A stretch of 64,000 nucleotides of DNA from contig NZ_CP023696.1 in NCBI RefSeq assembly GCF_008704425.1, positions 3,520,501 to 3,584,500 of the forward strand, in the 5' to 3' direction. Source of the stretch: Streptomyces fradiae ATCC 10745 = DSM 40063 (GTDB taxonomy: Bacteria; Actinomycetota; Actinomycetes; Streptomycetales; Streptomycetaceae). Shown one piece after another: positions 8,014-17,054 of the stretch. Within the stretch, counting starts at the first letter, position 1. Each line of letters starts with the position of its first letter. A model generated the notes under the pieces. That model had not been told where the DNA came from and did not search any database. It saw only the letters and a list, made by a program, of their open reading frames with translations. Both the position numbers and the translations under genes were made by a program.

Positions 8014-8667
8014 TCAGGGTTCGATGAGACCGGCGCGGATGGCGTACCGGGTCAGTTCGAGGCGGTCGCGGAGCGCCAGCTTCTGGAGCAGGTTGGCGCG
8101 GTGCCGTTCGACCGTCTTGACGCTGATGTGCAGGAGGTCGGCGATCTGCCGGGAGGTGTGGCCCTCGGCGACCAGCTTGAGGATCTCCTCCTCCCGGTGG
8201 GTGATGGGCTTGGCGGGGAGGTCGGCGCCGTCGCGGGCCCGGTCGAGGTAGCTGCGGATCAGGGTGCTGACGGTGCCGGGGTACAGGAAGGACTCCCCGC
8301 GCATCGCGGCGCGGCACGCCTCCACGAGGTCCCGGTCGGCGACGGACTTGAGGACGTAGCCGGAGGCCCCCGCGCTGAGGGCCTCGAAGAAGTACTGCTC
8401 GTTGTCGTACATGGTGAGCATGAGGATGCGCAGGTCGGGCAGTCGGCGGGACAGCTCGCGGGCGGCCTGGAGACCGGTGAGGCGGGGCATGGCGATGTCG
8501 AGGATCGCGAGGTCGGGCCGGTGCTCGCGGGCCGCCTCCACCGCCTCGGCGCCGTCGCCCGCCTCGGCGACGACGGTCAGGTCGGGCTGGCCGTCCAGGA
8601 TGAGCCGCACTCCGCGCCGTACCAGGGCGTGGTCGTCGGCGAGCAGGATGCGGGTGGGCTCGGTCAT
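8014..8667 (-). CDS. NarL/LuxR-type response regulator
   Basis: 217 residues. The receiver domain (1-125) has acidic D11/D12, phospho-acceptor D57 (LAILDIAMP) and the conserved Lys (VLKSVADR). The C-terminal LuxR-type helix-turn-helix (about 148-210) contains THREEEILKLVAEGHTSRQIADLLHISVKTVERHR. Its start overlaps the kinase stop by 4 bp (ATGA), so the two are translationally coupled. Targets are not visible in the window. Confidence 0.95.
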   Translation of the reverse strand: MTEPTRILLADDHALVRRGVRLILDGQPDLTVVAEAGDGAEAVEAAREHRPDLAILDIAMPRLTGLQAARELSRRLPDLRILMLTMYDNEQYFFEALSAGASGYVLKSVADRDLVEACRAAMRGESFLYPGTVSTLIRSYLDRARDGADLPAKPITHREEEILKLVAEGHTSRQIADLLHISVKTVERHRANLLQKLALRDRLELTRYAIRAGLIEP

Positions 8668-9842
8668 GCGGGGGTGTTCCGTTCCGGTACGGGGATGGTC
8701 AGGCGGACCTCGGTCCCGCCGCCGGGGGCCGGACCGAGGTCCAGTGCGGCGTTGACGAGCAGGGCCCGCTCGCGCATGCCGCGGATGCCCGCGCCCTCGG
8801 GCGCCCCACCGGTGCCGCGGCCGTCGTCGCGGACGCGCAGCCCGACGGCTCCGGGCATGCTCTCCAGCCGGATCTCGGCCCGCCGGGCGCGGGCGTGGCG
8901 GGCGGTGTTGGTCAGGCTCTCCTGGGCGACGCGGTACAGGACCAGTTCGGTCTCGTCGCTGAGCGGCGGCAGGTCGGCGCCGATGTGGTGGCGGACGGTG
9001 AGTCCCGGGCCGGTGAACTCCGCGGTCAGCGCCCGCAGGGCCTTGGTCAGGCCCAGTTCCTCCAGGACGCCGGGACGCAGGCGCCGGGCGATGCGGCGGA
9101 TCTCGTCGAGGCTGTTGCGGGTGGTCTCCTGCACCTCGTGGAGGGACTCGCGCAGGGGCGCCGGGGCGCGGTCCGCCACGTCCTTGAGCTCCAGCAGGAC
9201 GGCGGTGAGGGTCTGCCCGATCTCGTCGTGGAGCTCCTGCGCGATGCGGCGGCGCTCGCCCTCCTGCGCGGACAGGGCCCGGCCGGTGCTGGCGGCGCGC
9301 TCCGCTTCGAGCCGGTCGAGCATGCTGTTGAAGGCGGCGATCAGTTCGGCGATCTCCCCCCGGCCGGAGGCCGGAAGGCGCGGTCCGGGGCGCAGCAGGT
9401 CGATGGTGGACATGGTGCGGGCCAGCCGGGCCAGCGGCGCCAGGCCGACGCGCAGCACCAGCGCGTTGGCGACGAGCAGGGCGGCGAGCCCGGCGACGAG
9501 GACGACCGCCTCGGTCAGGAGCGCGGGGGTGGACACCGTGACGGGGCCGAGGAGCAGCGCGGTCGTGGCCGCGGCGAGGACGGCGGCGTTGAGGAGGAAC
9601 ACCCGCCAGAACAGGGAGACGCCCGGCGGGGAGCCGCCCGGCGGGGCGCCGCCCGGTGGCCGGCTGCCCGGTGGGGACGTGCGCGGTGGTCGGCTGCCCG
9701 GTGGGGACGTGCCCGGTGGCCGGCTGCCCGGCGGGGGCGTGCCCGGTGGCGCGGTGCCCGGTGGCGATGCGCCCGGTGGCGTGGGGAGGCGGCCCGCCGG
9801 CTGTTCGTCGTCCGCCGCGGTGTGTGTCCGGTCCGCTCCCAT
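8664..9842 (-). CDS. NarL-family sensor histidine kinase with Pro/Gly-rich N-terminus
   Basis: 392 residues from ATG 9842 (MGADRTHTAADDEQ, GAGGGC upstream). Residues 20-75 are a cytoplasmic PPG(T/S)xPPG repeat, followed by two membrane helices (about 78-98 and 107-130) and a HAMP-like linker. H205 lies in the HisKA_3 box AQELHDEIGQTLTAVLLELK, and the HATPase domain has DETELVLYRVAQESLTNTARHARA. The loop between the helices is too short for a sensing domain, so it probably detects a membrane signal or a partner. It forms a two-gene operon with the regulator at 8014. Confidence 0.92.
   Translation of the reverse strand: MGADRTHTAADDEQPAGRLPTPPGASPPGTAPPGTPPPGSRPPGTSPPGSRPPRTSPPGSRPPGGAPPGGSPPGVSLFWRVFLLNAAVLAAATTALLLGPVTVSTPALLTEAVVLVAGLAALLVANALVLRVGLAPLARLARTMSTIDLLRPGPRLPASGRGEIAELIAAFNSMLDRLEAERAASTGRALSAQEGERRRIAQELHDEIGQTLTAVLLELKDVADRAPAPLRESLHEVQETTRNSLDEIRRIARRLRPGVLEELGLTKALRALTAEFTGPGLTVRHHIGADLPPLSDETELVLYRVAQESLTNTARHARARRAEIRLESMPGAVGLRVRDDGRGTGGAPEGAGIRGMRERALLVNAALDLGPAPGGGTEVRLTIPVPERNTPA
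9651..9740. repeat. three 30-bp direct repeats coding the PPG-rich kinase N-terminus
   Basis: Three near-identical 30-bp units, each itself two 15-bp subunits, encode the PPG(S/T)(R/S)PPG repeat of the histidine kinase. Their length is a multiple of three, so copy-number change would keep the frame. Confidence 0.8.
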
Positions 9843-10083
9843 GCCCTCAGCGTCACAGCGTTCGCCGCCCGCGTCCATCGGTGACAGCACCCATCCGCAC
9901 GTCCGGTCCCGGCGCGGGGGCCCGGAATGGGTGGTGGCCCCGATACCGCCCGCGCTCGCCATTCGTGACCCTGGAGGTACCGGAGGCGGCTACGGAGGAG
10001 GAGCGGCACGTGACGCATGAGGCGCGGTGGACCACTCGCGGAGCGTACGTGGGAGGGCACCGTGCCGGAACGGAGGAGGAACG

Positions 10084-10428
10084 ATGGCGACCTTCGGCAC
10101 CGGGCGACCGGAGCGCCGGGCCGGCGCCCCCCGGCGGCGGAGGCCGGGCGGACGGCCCGAGGGGCTGGAGCGGCGGGTCGAGTGGCGGCGACTGCCCGAG
10201 CGGACGGGGCGCGCCCGGCCGCGGCCGGGCCGTGGCCGCGTCACCGCCCCGCCCGTCGGGCCGCGTGGGCACCGACCGCGCCCGCTCGGGCGAAAGACCG
10301 CGTGGTCGCTGCTCGCCGCGGCCCTGGCGGCGCTCACGGCGGGGATCATGCTCCCCGATGGTCTGCTGCTCGCCTTCGGCATCGTGGCCGCCGGTGTCGC
10401 CGGCCACCTCTTCGAGCCGCCGCCGTGA
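10084..10428 (+). CDS. small basic protein with a C-terminal hydrophobic hairpin
   Basis: 114 residues from ATG 10084, preceded by GGAGGAACG. The first 75 residues are extremely Arg/Pro/Gly-rich and disordered. The end has two membrane-spanning stretches (KTAWSLLAAALAALTAGIML and GLLLAFGIVAAGVAGHLF). It lies 195 bp upstream of the antiporter gene on the same strand. Function unknown. Confidence 0.6.
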   Translation: MATFGTGRPERRAGAPRRRRPGGRPEGLERRVEWRRLPERTGRARPRPGRGRVTAPPVGPRGHRPRPLGRKTAWSLLAAALAALTAGIMLPDGLLLAFGIVAAGVAGHLFEPPP

Positions 10429-10623
10429 CGACCGGGACGGCCGGGGCGGCCGCGACGGCCGGGCCGCACGGTCCGCACTGCCGGGGATCGCCGGCCCGCG
10501 CGCCACGGCGCCCCGCGTATCCGGGCGTCGTGCCGTCCGCGTACCCGGGCGTCGTGCCGACAGCCGCATCGGCCGTCCTGCCGAGCGCCGCGCCGGCCGT
10601 CCCGCCGGGCGGGGCGTGGTCCG

Positions 10624-12144
10624 GTGACGCTCCAGGAGCTCTATCCGACGCTCCTCGTGGCCGGCGCGGTACTGCTGGCGAGCATCGCGGCGGCCCGCGC
10701 CGCGAACCGTCTCGGCCTGCCCAGCCTGCTGCTCTTCCTCGGCGTGGGGGTGATCATCGGCGAGGACGTCATCGGCCTCGACTTCGACGACGCGGTGCTC
10801 GCCCAGACCCTCGGTACGGCCGCGCTCGCGATCATCCTGGTCGAAGGCGGCCTGACCACCCGGTGGGGCGACGTCAGGCGGCTGCTGCTGCCCGCCGGGG
10901 TCCTGGCGACGGTGGGCGTCGCCGTCTCGGTGCTCGTCACGGCCGCGGGGGCGCACTGGCTGCTCGGCGTGGACTGGCGTCTGGCCCTGCTGCTCGGCGC
11001 CATCGTCTCCTCGACGGACGCGGCGGCCGTCTTCGCCGTACTGCGCGCCCTGCCCCTGCCCCAGAAGGTCACCGGCCTGCTGGAGGCGGAGTCCGGCTTC
11101 AACGACGCCCCGACGATCATCCTCGTCCTGGTCTTCAGCACCGCCGCCGCCGACCTCCCGGATCCGGCGAGCATCGCCGCCGACGTCCTCTACCAGCTGA
11201 CCGTCGGCGGCCTTCTCGGGCTGCTCACCGGATGGCTCGGGGCCGTGGCCCTGCGCCACATCGCCCTGCCCGCCAGCGGGCTCTACCCGCTGGCGACGTT
11301 CGGCTTCGGCATCGTGGCGTTCGCGGCGGGCGGCGCCGCCGACGCGAGCGGCATCATCGCCGCGTACCTCTCCGGGCTGGTGCTCGGCAACGCCAAGCTC
11401 CCGCACCGCGCCGCGACCCACTCCTTCGCGGAGGGCGCGGGGTGGCTGGCCCAGATCGGCCTGTTCGTGATGCTCGGACTGCTGGTCACGCCGAGCGAGC
11501 TGCCCTCGGCCGTCCTCCCGGCGATCGGCGTCGGACTCGTCCTGCTGCTGGTCGCACGGCCGATCTCGGTACTGGTCTGCCTGCTGCCCTTCCGGCTCCC
11601 GTGGCGCGAGCAGACGTTCATCTCCTGGGCGGGGCTGCGCGGGGCGGTGCCGATCGTCCTCGCGACCTTCCCGATCGTCGCCGGTGTCGAGGGCGCCGAA
11701 CGGCTCCTCGACATCGTCTTCGTCCTCGTGGTCCTCTTCACCCTCGTCCAGGGCCCCAGCCTGCCCGCCATGGCGCGGCTGCTGCGGCTCACCCGGCCCG
11801 ACGCCCTGCGGGACGTCCAGGTGGAGACCGCGCCGCTCGACGTGCTCGACGCCGACCTGCTCACCCTGACCGTGCCGGAGAGTTCGCGCCTCCGGGGCGT
11901 GGCGGTCTTCGAGCTGCGCCTCCCGCCGCCGACCGTGCTGACCCTGATCCTGCGCGAGGGCAACACGCTCACGCCGACCCCGGCGACGGTCCTGCACTCC
12001 GGCGACGAACTGCTGCTGATCACCACGCCGGAGGTGCGCGACGCCGCGGAGCGCCGCCTCCGGGCCGTGGGGCGCCGCGGCAAGCTCGCCCGCTGGTTCG
12101 GCGAGACCGGCGACCCCCAGTCGCAGCAGCCCACCACCATGTGA
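10624..12144 (+). CDS. CPA1-type cation/proton antiporter with C-terminal RCK_C domain
   Basis: 506 residues from GTG 10624. About twelve membrane helices carry the Na+/H+ exchanger signature regions (SSTDAAAVFAVLRALPLP, GFNDAPTIILVLVFS, FISWAGLRGAVPIVLATFP). The cytoplasmic end (about 410-495) is a TrkA/RCK C-type domain (LRGVAVFELRLPPPTVLTLILREG), which suggests gating by a ligand and K+ or Na+ export against protons. No clear ribosome site is seen at the GTG. An in-frame earlier start cannot be excluded but would add non-membrane Arg-rich sequence. Confidence 0.92.
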   Translation: MTLQELYPTLLVAGAVLLASIAAARAANRLGLPSLLLFLGVGVIIGEDVIGLDFDDAVLAQTLGTAALAIILVEGGLTTRWGDVRRLLLPAGVLATVGVAVSVLVTAAGAHWLLGVDWRLALLLGAIVSSTDAAAVFAVLRALPLPQKVTGLLEAESGFNDAPTIILVLVFSTAAADLPDPASIAADVLYQLTVGGLLGLLTGWLGAVALRHIALPASGLYPLATFGFGIVAFAAGGAADASGIIAAYLSGLVLGNAKLPHRAATHSFAEGAGWLAQIGLFVMLGLLVTPSELPSAVLPAIGVGLVLLLVARPISVLVCLLPFRLPWREQTFISWAGLRGAVPIVLATFPIVAGVEGAERLLDIVFVLVVLFTLVQGPSLPAMARLLRLTRPDALRDVQVETAPLDVLDADLLTLTVPESSRLRGVAVFELRLPPPTVLTLILREGNTLTPTPATVLHSGDELLLITTPEVRDAAERRLRAVGRRGKLARWFGETGDPQSQQPTTM

Positions 12145-12473
12145 GGTCCGGCGCTCCGGGCCCCCGGCGCTCCGGGTCCGCGGCGCTCCGGGTCCGCGGC
12201 GCTCCGGGGCCCCGGCGGTGCGGGTCCTCGCCGGTCCGGTGGCCCGGGACCTCGCCGGTCCGGTGGCCCGCCGGTCCGGTGGCCCGTCGGTCCGGCGGTC
12301 CGGGTCCTCGTCGGTCCGGGTCCCCGTCGGCCCGGCGGCCCGCCCGGCCCGGCGGTCGGCGGTCCGATGGCCCGCCGACGGTGGCCGGGCCCGGACCGGG
12401 CGGTCGGCGGCTGCGGTGACGTGCGGCGCGTGGGTCACGGGACGGCGGGCCGGAGCGTGGCAGGCTGGCCGCC
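12145..12473. other. repetitive GC-rich intergenic region
   Basis: 329 bp between the antiporter and a CNNM gene hold irregular short repeats (GGCGCTCCGGG, then GGTCCGGTGGCCCG and GGTCCGGGTCC variants). Open frames through it are artefacts of base bias. The last 50 bp must hold the promoter of the next gene. Confidence 0.6.
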
Positions 12474-13820
12474 ATGGACGGCTACTGGCTGGAGCTGGCA
12501 CTCGTCGCCGTGCTGATCGTGCTGAACGCCCTCTTCGCGGGAAGCGAGATCGCACTGCTCTCGCTGCGGGAGAGCCAGCTCAGGCGGCTGCGCGGGCGCA
12601 ACGGCTCGGCGGGCCGGCTGGTGCGGCTGGCCGACGACCCGAACCGGTACCTGGCGACGATCCAGATCGGCATCACGCTCGCCGGGTTCCTGGCGTCGGC
12701 GACGGCGGCCGTGTCGCTGGCGGAGCCGATCGCGCCCTGGCTGTCGTTCTTCGGGGCCTCGGCGGAGGCGGTGGCGATCGCCCTGGTGACGCTGGTCCTG
12801 ACGTTCGTGACGCTGGTGGTGGGGGAGCTGGCGCCGAAGCGGCTGGCGATGCAGTACGCCCTGCCGTGGGCGCTGCTGGCGGCCACCCCCCTCACGGTCC
12901 TGTCCGCAGCGGCGCGCCCGGTGGTGTGGGCCCTGGGCCGGTCGACGAACGCGGTGGTGCGGCTCCTCGGCGGCGATCCGCGCACCGGCCGGGAGCCCCC
13001 GACGCCGGAGGAGCTGAAGGACATGGTGGTCAGCCATCGCGGGCTGTCGTCCCAGCAGCGCAGGATCGTGTCGAGCGCGCTGGACATCCACGAGCGGACC
13101 CTGCGCGAGGCGCTGGTGCCGCGCCGGTCGGTCTTCACCCTGCCCGCCTCGGTGGCGGCGGCCCAGGCGCGGGCCGAACTCGCCGCGGCCGGCCACTCCC
13201 GCGCGCCGGTGGTGCGGTCGGGCCACTTCGACGACGTGGTCGGTGTGGTGCGGCTGCGCGACCTGACGACCGTCGACGACGACACGCCCGTGACGGAGGT
13301 GGTCCGGCCGGCCGTGGTGTTCTCCGACTTCACCAGGGTGTCGGAGGCGCTGCGCCGGTTCCGCACGGAGCGGCAGCAGTTCGCCATCGTCGTGGACGAG
13401 TACGGCTCGGTCCTGGGGATCGTGACCATCGAGGACCTGCTGGAGGAGATCGTCGGGGAGATCTACGACGAGACGGACCGGGACGTGCTGGCCGTGCGGC
13501 GGCAGCCCGACGGCTCCCTGCTGCTGCCGGGGAGCTTCCCCGTCCACGACCTGCCGGACATCGGCGTCGACGCGGAGGAGCTGGCGGGGGAGGGGCACCG
13601 GTTCACGACGGTCGCCGGCCTCGTCCTGGAGCGGCTCGGGGCGATCCCCGCGGCCGGGGAGCGCGTGGCGGTGGGCGACTGGGAGGTGGAGGTCACCGAG
13701 GTCCGCCACCACACCGTCATGGCCGTGCGCCTGCGCCGCCGTACGGACGGAGGGCCCGGCGGCGGGCCCGGCACGGGAGAGCGGGACGCCGACGGGGACG
13801 GCGGTGGGGGCGGTACGTGA
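12474..13820 (+). CDS. CNNM/CorC-family membrane protein with CBS domains (first of three)
   Basis: 448 residues from ATG 12474. A DUF21 membrane domain (about 1-190, opening with LELALVAVLIVLNALFAGSEIALLSL and containing VVGELAPKRLAMQYA) is followed by a CBS pair (about 205-330) and a CorC_HlyC domain (about 345-430). The family is linked to Mg2+/Co2+ efflux, while the older name hemolysin is misleading. A TAGGCT-like hexamer close to the ATG suggests a short leader. Two paralogues follow at 17537 and 18847. Confidence 0.9.
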   Translation: MDGYWLELALVAVLIVLNALFAGSEIALLSLRESQLRRLRGRNGSAGRLVRLADDPNRYLATIQIGITLAGFLASATAAVSLAEPIAPWLSFFGASAEAVAIALVTLVLTFVTLVVGELAPKRLAMQYALPWALLAATPLTVLSAAARPVVWALGRSTNAVVRLLGGDPRTGREPPTPEELKDMVVSHRGLSSQQRRIVSSALDIHERTLREALVPRRSVFTLPASVAAAQARAELAAAGHSRAPVVRSGHFDDVVGVVRLRDLTTVDDDTPVTEVVRPAVVFSDFTRVSEALRRFRTERQQFAIVVDEYGSVLGIVTIEDLLEEIVGEIYDETDRDVLAVRRQPDGSLLLPGSFPVHDLPDIGVDAEELAGEGHRFTTVAGLVLERLGAIPAAGERVAVGDWEVEVTEVRHHTVMAVRLRRRTDGGPGGGPGTGERDADGDGGGGGT

Positions 13821-14023
13821 GCGGCGCGGGGGCGCGGGGGGCGCGGGGGTACGGGTGCGAGGGGGCACGGGTGCACGGGGGTGCGCGCGACACGGGAGGC
13901 ACGCGGGGCATGCGGGGCACGAGGGGCCGGCGCCCGCGGCCCCCGCGAGGGCGCCCGGTCCGCCGAGCCGTGGCGTCCGGCAAACCGGGTGACAGCCCGG
14001 GCGCGCCGAGGAAGACTCGCCCC

Positions 14024-14569
14024 GTGCGCGATCGTGTGGAGGCCCCCGGCGGCCTGGTGCTCAGGAGATGGCGGGCCGGGGACGCCCGCGCGGTGGCGTC
14101 CGCGTTCGCCGACCCGCTGATGCGGGGCCAGTCCGCGGAGCCGGTGGACTGTGTCCCGGCCGCCGAGCGGTGGACGGCGGCACGGGAGGACCGGTGGGCC
14201 GCGGGCTCCGCGTACTCCTTCGCCGTCGTCGACGGCGCGGACGCCGTGCTGGGCCAGGTGTGCGTGGGTCCGGTGGACCGGCGCCACGGCACCGGATGGG
14301 TGTCCTACTGGACGACGGCGGCGGCCCGCGGCCGTGGCGTGGCGTCACACGCCTGTCGCGCCCTGGCCCGCTGGGCCTTCGACGACGCGGGCCTCTTCCG
14401 GCTGGAGCTGGGGCACCGGGTGAACAACCCGGCGTCGTGCCGGGTGGCACGCGCGGCCGGCTTCGCGGTGGAGGGGCGGCAGCGGCAGAAGCTCGCGTAC
14501 GAGGGTGTCCGCTACGACGTGGAGCTGCATGCCCGCCTGGCGACGGACCCGGAGCCCGCGGCCCGGTAG
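14024..14569 (+). CDS. GNAT-family N-acetyltransferase (RimJ/RimL type)
   Basis: 181 residues from GTG 14024 with CGAGGAAG upstream. The acetyl-CoA fold is clear: LVLRRWRAGDARAV at the start, GWVSYWTTAAARGRGVASHACRALARWAF with the pyrophosphate-binding loop, and LFRLELGHRVNNPASCRVARAAGF. Substrate unknown, perhaps a protein N-terminus or an amine compound. Single gene. Confidence 0.88.
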   Translation: MRDRVEAPGGLVLRRWRAGDARAVASAFADPLMRGQSAEPVDCVPAAERWTAAREDRWAAGSAYSFAVVDGADAVLGQVCVGPVDRRHGTGWVSYWTTAAARGRGVASHACRALARWAFDDAGLFRLELGHRVNNPASCRVARAAGFAVEGRQRQKLAYEGVRYDVELHARLATDPEPAAR

Positions 14570-14833
14570 GGGCGGTCCCCGCCTCGCCCGGTCCCGCGCC
14601 GCACGCGTGGCGCGCCCGGCCGCGACGGCGGTGACGGGGTGCCAACCCGCACCCGGGGGTGCCCCGGCCCCCGCCGCCCGGCCGCCGTTCCGCCCGGGCC
14701 GACCGTACTGCCGGGCCGCCGTTCCGCCGGGGCCGCCGTTCCGCCGGGGCCGACCGCCGTTCCGCCGAGGCCGCCGTTCCGCCAGGGCCGACCGAGCCGC
14801 CGGGCCCGCCCCCGTACCGCGGTGCGGCAGGGG

Positions 14834-15097
14834 TCAGGAGCGGGACCGCAGGCGCTCCAGTGCGGTGACGCCGGCGGCGGCGAGGCCGATCTGGAGGGCC
14901 CACTCGATCCAGTCGACGCCCTTGGTGTCGGCGACGCCCAGCGCGGTGGCGACGGCGGTGCCGACGAGGGCGGCGGCGATACCGACGCCGATGGTCCACA
15001 GCCAGCCGATGTCCTGCCGTCCCGGCAGGGCGAGCCGGCCCAGGGCGCCGACGACGGCGCCGATGACGATGGCGCTGATCAGGCCGGAGATCTCCAC
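14834..15097 (-). CDS. GlsB/YeaQ/YmgE-family stress membrane protein
   Basis: 87 residues with three hydrophobic segments (SGLISAIVIGAVVGALGRLAL, WLWTIGVGIAAALVGTAVATAL, WIEWALQIGLAAAGVTAL) and the family GRLALPG signature. These tiny proteins are induced by envelope or acid stress in several bacteria, with unknown activity. It lies 40 bp after the TerB-like gene on the same strand and probably shares its promoter and the palindrome at 15658. Confidence 0.85.
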   Translation of the reverse strand: MEISGLISAIVIGAVVGALGRLALPGRQDIGWLWTIGVGIAAALVGTAVATALGVADTKGVDWIEWALQIGLAAAGVTALERLRSRS

Positions 15098-15137
15098 GCG
15101 CGTACCCTTCCTCGCTCCCCCGTCCGGACGTGCGGAC

Positions 15138-15593
15138 TCACAGGTCGAACTCGTGCGGCGGCAGGTCCAGGGTGTAGCAGGCCTCGCGGACCACGGCCTG
15201 CTCCGTCTTGTCGAAGTCGCCGTCGGCGCCGCCGATGACGATGCCGATCTGGATGACGGCGCGGGCCTCGGCCGGCTTCTTCCTGGCCTTGGCGATCTCC
15301 TGCATGACGCTGACCTTGCCGAAGGCGAAGTCGGCGGTCAGCTTGTCGAGGTTGGCCTCGAAGCGGCGCTGGAGGTCGTCGGCGGCGAAGTTGCGCAGGA
15401 CGTCGTTGGTGGCGATGAGCTGGGCGACGCGCTGGCGCTCGGCGGGGTCGATGGTGCCGTCCGCCGCCGCCACGAGCGCGCACATCGCCATGGAGGCGTC
15501 GCGGAAGGCGCCGTTGGTGAGCTCGTTCTTCTTCGCCATGAGCTGGGTCTGCATCGTCGACGCGGACTCCTTGAGGCGGTCCCACAGGGCCAT
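15138..15593 (-). CDS. TerB-family tellurite-resistance/stress protein
   Basis: 151 residues from ATG 15593 with AAGGAG 5 bp upstream. The helical TerB fold shows paired acidic loops AAADGTIDPAERQRV and GGADGDFDKTEQAVV, which probably bind metal ions. TerB proteins work with TerD/TerC in phage-inhibition, tellurite and membrane-stress phenotypes. First gene of a two-gene unit with the YmgE-like protein. A TCTACA-N4-TGTAGA palindrome is centred about 75 bp upstream. Confidence 0.9.
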   Translation of the reverse strand: MALWDRLKESASTMQTQLMAKKNELTNGAFRDASMAMCALVAAADGTIDPAERQRVAQLIATNDVLRNFAADDLQRRFEANLDKLTADFAFGKVSVMQEIAKARKKPAEARAVIQIGIVIGGADGDFDKTEQAVVREACYTLDLPPHEFDL

Positions 15594-15657
15594 GCGCACT
15601 CCTTCGTCGTGAGGTCCGGCCGGGGCCGCGCCGAGAACGTCCGGCCCCGACCGGTTA

Positions 15658-15677
15658 CTTCTACAGTTGTGTAGAAG
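15658..15677. promoter_or_regulatory. palindrome site A (CTTCTACA-N4-TGTAGAAG)
   Basis: A 20-bp perfect palindrome with 8-bp arms and spacer GTTG, between spo0M and the terB-like gene. It is the longest of four copies of the shared motif TCTACA-N4-TGTAGA in this window. The symmetry suggests a dimeric regulator. Confidence 0.75.
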
Positions 15678-15691
15678 CTATCAGGCCCGGC

Positions 15692-16741
15692 TCAGCCCTC
15701 GTCGCCCTCGTCGTCGCCCTCGAAGAAGTCGCCGACCTCGTCGACGACCTCCGCGGCGACCAGGCCGCCCGCCACGCCGACCGCGAGGCCCGCGGCGCCG
15801 GCGGCGATGGCGGTCCCCATGCCGGGACCGGACCGGTGGCCGTGCTCGTCGTGGCCGTGGTGCCCGTGGTGGTCGCCCTTGTGCCCGTACGGGGCGCCGT
15901 GCCCGTACGCGTCACCGTGCCCGTACGCGTCACCCTGCCCGTACGGGGCGCCGTACGCGGCGGGGGCGCCGTGGCGGTCGGCGAGGGAGCGCACCCAGGA
16001 CTCCACCAGGGCGTTCCAGTCGGTCCGCCCGACGTCCTCGTGGCTGACCGTGAAGCGGTTCAGCACGTCGTGGCCGCCGGAGAGGAAGCCGCCGCGCTTG
16101 TCGGCCTCCACGACGACCTCCATGCCGGCCGGGTTGGCCAGGAAGGTGACCTCGATCTCGCTGACCTGGTGCGCGTACCGCGGCGCCGGGGTCATCTCGA
16201 TCTCCTGGTAGAACGGCAGCTGCTGGCCGGTGCCGCGGATGTGCCCGTACTCCAGGTCCGCCGACCTGAAGCCGAAGCCGAGCTGCCCGAACGCCTCCAG
16301 GACCGCCTCCTGCACCGGGAGCGGCCCCACGGCCAGCGGGTCCATGTCGCCCTTGTCCTTCGCCCCGGCCACCCCGAGCTCGGTGCGCACGCCCAGGACG
16401 ATGCCGAGGCCCTGCCCGTGCAGCTCCGTGACCGGGGTCTCCCAGGGCAGGTGCACGCTGAACGGGACGGCGCGCCGCTCGCCCTCGGCGAGGCGGAAGC
16501 CGCCGGCGACGGTGAAGCGCTCGAAGGCGACGAGACCCTCGGCCTCCCCGCCGTCGTGCTCGGCCTCGGCGCGGGCGACGAGCTCCAGGGTGATGTGCTC
16601 GATGTCGAAGTCGGCCTTGCCGCCCTCCAGGCGGACCTCGCCGGTGAGGACGCCGCCCGGCCGGACCGCTCCGGGTGCGAGGACCGTGTCCACCGAGGGG
16701 CCGCCGATGCCGATCGACCCGAGCAGTCGCTTGAACACCAT
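15692..16741 (-). CDS. Spo0M-like sporulation-control (arrestin-fold) protein with a His-rich tail
   Basis: 349 residues from ATG 16741 (MVFKRLLGSIGIGGP). GTG at 16753 is possible but sits directly against the GGAG ribosome site. Residues 1-240 match Spo0M (VDTVLAPGAVRPGGVLTGEV, FDIEHITLELVARAE, LPFYQEIEM). The protein then has a tail of YGxGDAYGHG repeats and a dense His cluster (KGDHHGHHGHDEHGHR), a Gly/Ala membrane-like helix and an acidic end. The His cluster could bind metal. It lies 91 bp after the small helical gene at 16833, and the pair is preceded by palindrome B. Confidence 0.88.
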   Translation of the reverse strand: MVFKRLLGSIGIGGPSVDTVLAPGAVRPGGVLTGEVRLEGGKADFDIEHITLELVARAEAEHDGGEAEGLVAFERFTVAGGFRLAEGERRAVPFSVHLPWETPVTELHGQGLGIVLGVRTELGVAGAKDKGDMDPLAVGPLPVQEAVLEAFGQLGFGFRSADLEYGHIRGTGQQLPFYQEIEMTPAPRYAHQVSEIEVTFLANPAGMEVVVEADKRGGFLSGGHDVLNRFTVSHEDVGRTDWNALVESWVRSLADRHGAPAAYGAPYGQGDAYGHGDAYGHGAPYGHKGDHHGHHGHDEHGHRSGPGMGTAIAAGAAGLAVGVAGGLVAAEVVDEVGDFFEGDDEGDEG

Positions 16742-16832
16742 CGTGGCGTTCACTCCTTCATGACGCGTGTGTTGCCGTACGGGAACGAGGGCCGCCGCAC
16801 CCCCGGTACGGCGGTGCGGCGGCCCGTCGGGA

Positions 16833-17054
16833 CTACTTCGCCGCCGTGTCCAGGGCGGCCAGCGCCTGGGCCCAGCGGACGTACTTCAGGTCGGCGAGGT
16901 CGGCCACCGTCTTGACGCCGAACGCCTGGTCCAGCAGCTCGCCGTCCTTCTCGGAGACGCCCTTCAGCGCGTCCACCGGGGCGGCGAGGATCTCCGGCAG
17001 GCTCTTCTCCGCCCACGCCTTGTCCAGCACCTTGTCCAGGTCTATCGAAGCCAC
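16833..17054 (-). CDS. small helical protein, HhH-like
   Basis: 73 residues from ATG 17054 with GGAGGG upstream. Mostly helical, with a helix-hairpin-helix-like segment (LKGVSEKDGELLDQAFGVKTVADLADLKYVRWA). Similar tiny proteins occur next to Spo0M/TerD genes in Streptomyces, with no assigned function. The first gene of the spo0M unit, with palindrome B about 140 bp upstream. Confidence 0.75.
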   Translation of the reverse strand: MASIDLDKVLDKAWAEKSLPEILAAPVDALKGVSEKDGELLDQAFGVKTVADLADLKYVRWAQALAALDTAAK

